IMG/VR virus record: IMGVR_UViG_3300025141_000771
Location: 1-23,625 of that record
DNA length: 23,625 nt
Source: a virus
Strand: one strand, 5' to 3'
Shown here: positions 22,114 to 23,625 of the stretch, piece by piece
How positions within the stretch are numbered: position 1 is the stretch's first letter
How the letters are laid out: each line of letters begins with the position of its first letter
Notes under the pieces: model-generated
The model's input: only the letters and a program-made list of their open reading frames with translations
Told to the model about the DNA's origin: nothing
Databases searched by the model: none
Made by a program: the position numbers and the translations under genes

Positions 22114-22439
22114 AAGAAACAGTTTTTGTCTTATCAGAAGAAAAGTATTTTAATTACCTAGATAAAATTGAAAAACATGATAAGATACTCAAGCACAACT
22201 TGTTTAAAGACACTTTTTTTCATGAAAATAATGAGACAATCGCCCTAATGTGCGAATATCTTTCTTTACTGGATCACATGAAGTTGATTTTGGAGGACAT
22301 TGAAGAGCAGTACAACGAACAAGGCCAGTTCTTTTACCTAGAAAAGGAGCAGGCTGTAAAGTTTTCAGTTTTTTTTGAAGGTGCCGTCACTACAAAGGAA
22401 TTATTAACAAGTAAGAATGTTTCTTTCTCTCTACATTAG
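22110..22439 (+). CDS. Hypothetical helical protein (109 aa)
   Basis: Not recognised. MKETVFVLSEEKYFNYLDKI begins a helical, acidic protein with NETIALMCEYLSLLDHMKLI, then LEDIEEQYNEQGQFFY. The ATG at 22110 is chosen because it overlaps the previous stop (ATGA) and has AAAAAAGGG ahead; an in-frame TTG at 22065 would extend it by 15 residues. It ends at the stop codon that touches the third ACTATTTATA element and is the last gene of the operon from 20537. Confidence 0.72.
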   Translation: MKETVFVLSEEKYFNYLDKIEKHDKILKHNLFKDTFFHENNETIALMCEYLSLLDHMKLILEDIEEQYNEQGQFFYLEKEQAVKFSVFFEGAVTTKELLTSKNVSFSLH

Positions 22440-22449
22440 ACTATTTATA
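22439..22449 (+). promoter_or_regulatory. GACTATTTATA element, copy 3
   Basis: Identical over 11 bases to the element at 14248. Its first G is the last base of the preceding stop codon and its end is only 2 nt before the ATG at 22452, which has no Shine-Dalgarno. As a promoter it would start transcription inside the next gene, so either that start is wrong or the element has another role. Confidence 0.35.
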
Positions 22450-22451
22450 AC

Positions 22452-23625
22452 ATGCAACAATTATTCGAAGGCTGGCGAAAGTACACACTCCTTTCGGAAG
22501 AACAACTTTTAATTGAAGGTCGTATCGAGGACGTCAAAAAGAAATATCCTCGCATTCCGAAAATTATTGATTATCTTGTAAGGCGAGACCCTTCTGGTAG
22601 CCAAAAATATCTTGCTTGGGCCGCAAAACAAACTGAAAAAGCCCGTCAATATCGCGCCCAACACACTCCACCAGGAACTGGCTTAGACGTCGCACAAATA
22701 GAATCTTCATGGGTGCCCGAACTCACAGATAAAATTGAGAAGTTCCACAAATGGAACCAGCGGCTGCCAAAATTTGGTTTTTCAAAGGACATCAATTCTT
22801 ACAAAGACTTTGAATCGCTTCGAGACGCCATCAGCAAACTCGAAGAAGAGGACACGCAAGCCGCAAAAAGAGCAGAAGAGAAGAGAGCAGCTTTCAGCGA
22901 AGCAGAAGTTATCGATGACACCGAAGATTATTTCATCGTTAGGCCAATGAGCACTCAGGCGTCTTGCTTTTTTGGGCGCAGCACGCAGTGGTGTATCTCC
23001 GCAGAGCGAAGCCACAATTATTTCGATAGTTACACAAATGAAGGCAAAATGTTTTATTTTGTATTTATGAAGCGGCTTGATTCTGACAATAAATATAAAA
23101 AATTAGCATTTGTTCTCGACAATGAATACGACCTTGAAAGTGTTTTTGATGCAGAAGATAGCGAACTGGGCAGCACAGAGATGACAGAAGCGTTTGTACA
23201 AAATCTACTACACCAAGGGGTCGCAGAAGGCGCTTGGATGGCGTATTTGTGGTATGATGGCAATAGGTTTGCTGATGAAGCAACCGAAAAGGATAAAGCG
23301 TCATATAATCAGGCGCTTGAAAGACTTCAAATTGATTTGCCTCCCACTCCCGAAGACGAAAAATCAAAACACGATTATGAGTGGGTGACACGGTTTGAAC
23401 GGGCTAATGAAAAAATACGCGACGAAGCAGATGCCGTTCTGTACGGCATCGTGGAACAAATGCGCGATCACGCCTATGAAAATCCTGCTGGTCCAACTGA
23501 AGCAGATTACCAGAAGATCCAAGATGCATTTGATCAAAGCGCCGAGCACTCACACGTCTATTTTGACGAATACGAAGAGGGCAAATATTACTATAATGGT
23601 GGAATGTCTTTTGATTTCTCTGATT
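22452..23625 (+). CDS. Large unfinished protein with WRK N-terminus and WCIS domain (partial)
   Basis: An open frame of 391 codons with no stop before the window end, so the 3' end is missing. The N-terminus MQQLFEGWRKYTLLSEEQLL resembles that of the gene at 3960 and contains Leu20-Ile21-Glu22-Gly23, an L-x-E-G prohead-protease-like site. A segment about 31-58 (KYPRIPKIIDYL, DPSGSQKYLAWAAK) and one at 175-205 (GRSTQWCISAERSHNYFDSY, then TNEGKMFYFVF) are, from memory, typical of a recurring uncharacterised phage domain. An acidic helical stretch (130-150) lies between. No ribosome site is seen; GACTATTTATA ends 2 nt before the ATG. Possibly a virion or core-associated protein. Function unknown. 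Confidence 0.82.
   Translation, partial: MQQLFEGWRKYTLLSEEQLLIEGRIEDVKKKYPRIPKIIDYLVRRDPSGSQKYLAWAAKQTEKARQYRAQHTPPGTGLDVAQIESSWVPELTDKIEKFHKWNQRLPKFGFSKDINSYKDFESLRDAISKLEEEDTQAAKRAEEKRAAFSEAEVIDDTEDYFIVRPMSTQASCFFGRSTQWCISAERSHNYFDSYTNEGKMFYFVFMKRLDSDNKYKKLAFVLDNEYDLESVFDAEDSELGSTEMTEAFVQNLLHQGVAEGAWMAYLWYDGNRFADEATEKDKASYNQALERLQIDLPPTPEDEKSKHDYEWVTRFERANEKIRDEADAVLYGIVEQMRDHAYENPAGPTEADYQKIQDAFDQSAEHSHVYFDEYEEGKYYYNGGMSFDFSD

Noticed and set aside
22735-23391. Short frames on both strands near the end
   Set aside because: They lie within a single continuous plus-strand frame from 22452 to the window end, which has conserved-looking segments.

Overview
This window looks like a piece of a large lytic tailed phage genome, probably a marine, T4-like myovirus. 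All recognisable genes lie on the + strand. They are packed with almost no gaps and often overlap by one to a few bases (ATGA or TAATG junctions). The gene content is viral: a DnaB/gp41-type helicase, a C-family DNA polymerase, nucleotide-supply enzymes (class II ribonucleotide reductase, dUTPase, a DUF3310/T7 gp1.7-like protein, an IMP dehydrogenase-like enzyme, glutaredoxin), two peptidoglycan-cutting enzymes, phage-type GroES and GroEL, a tRNA and many small unknown proteins. No terminase, portal, major capsid or tail gene is visible, so the exact lineage and host cannot be fixed. Canonical Shine-Dalgarno sequences and sigma70-like promoters point to a bacterial host. ATA codons are common.

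Layout. 1-130: a CAU-anticodon tRNA followed by an extended -10 promoter. 131-3953: helicase, B12-dependent ribonucleotide reductase, a small unknown protein and GroES. 3960-7174: a GNAT-like protein with a possible capsid-targeting N-terminus, a small unknown, an SLT-type transglycosylase, and an overlapping Rossmann-like/nucleotidyltransferase pair. 7161-10592: DNA polymerase III alpha with what looks like a complete PHP metal site. 10605-14239: an AP2-domain protein, dUTPase, a zinc-ribbon protein, a small membrane protein, the DUF3310 protein, a small unknown, the IMPDH-like enzyme, a small unknown and a Cys-rich protein with a sigma region 4-like helix-turn-helix. 14292-15459: two paralogous, very acidic proteins with 18-nt (hexapeptide) repeats, possibly prohead core components. 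15471-20517: a membrane-anchored protein, a small unknown, an amidase endolysin, a 509-aa unknown, GroEL and a coiled-coil/TM protein. 20500-22439: a weak terminator, the best sigma70 promoter in the window, and an operon of small unknowns around a glutaredoxin. 22452-end: an unfinished large ORF cut by the window edge.

How it fits together. Helicase and polymerase would form the replication core. Ribonucleotide reductase (with glutaredoxin as possible reductant), dUTPase, the gp1.7-like protein and the IMPDH-like enzyme would feed it with dNTPs, with some emphasis on guanine nucleotides. GroEL and GroES would give a phage-specific folding chamber for virion proteins. The most interesting untold part is a set of proteins (3960, 14292, 14983, 22452) whose conserved N-termini and (L/I)-x-E motifs resemble T4 capsid-targeting and prohead-protease sites. 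These may be packaged or core proteins, one of them a GNAT-like enzyme. Three copies of an ACTATTTA element sit just after stop codons and before new gene blocks, and one copy directly follows the sigma region 4-like gene.
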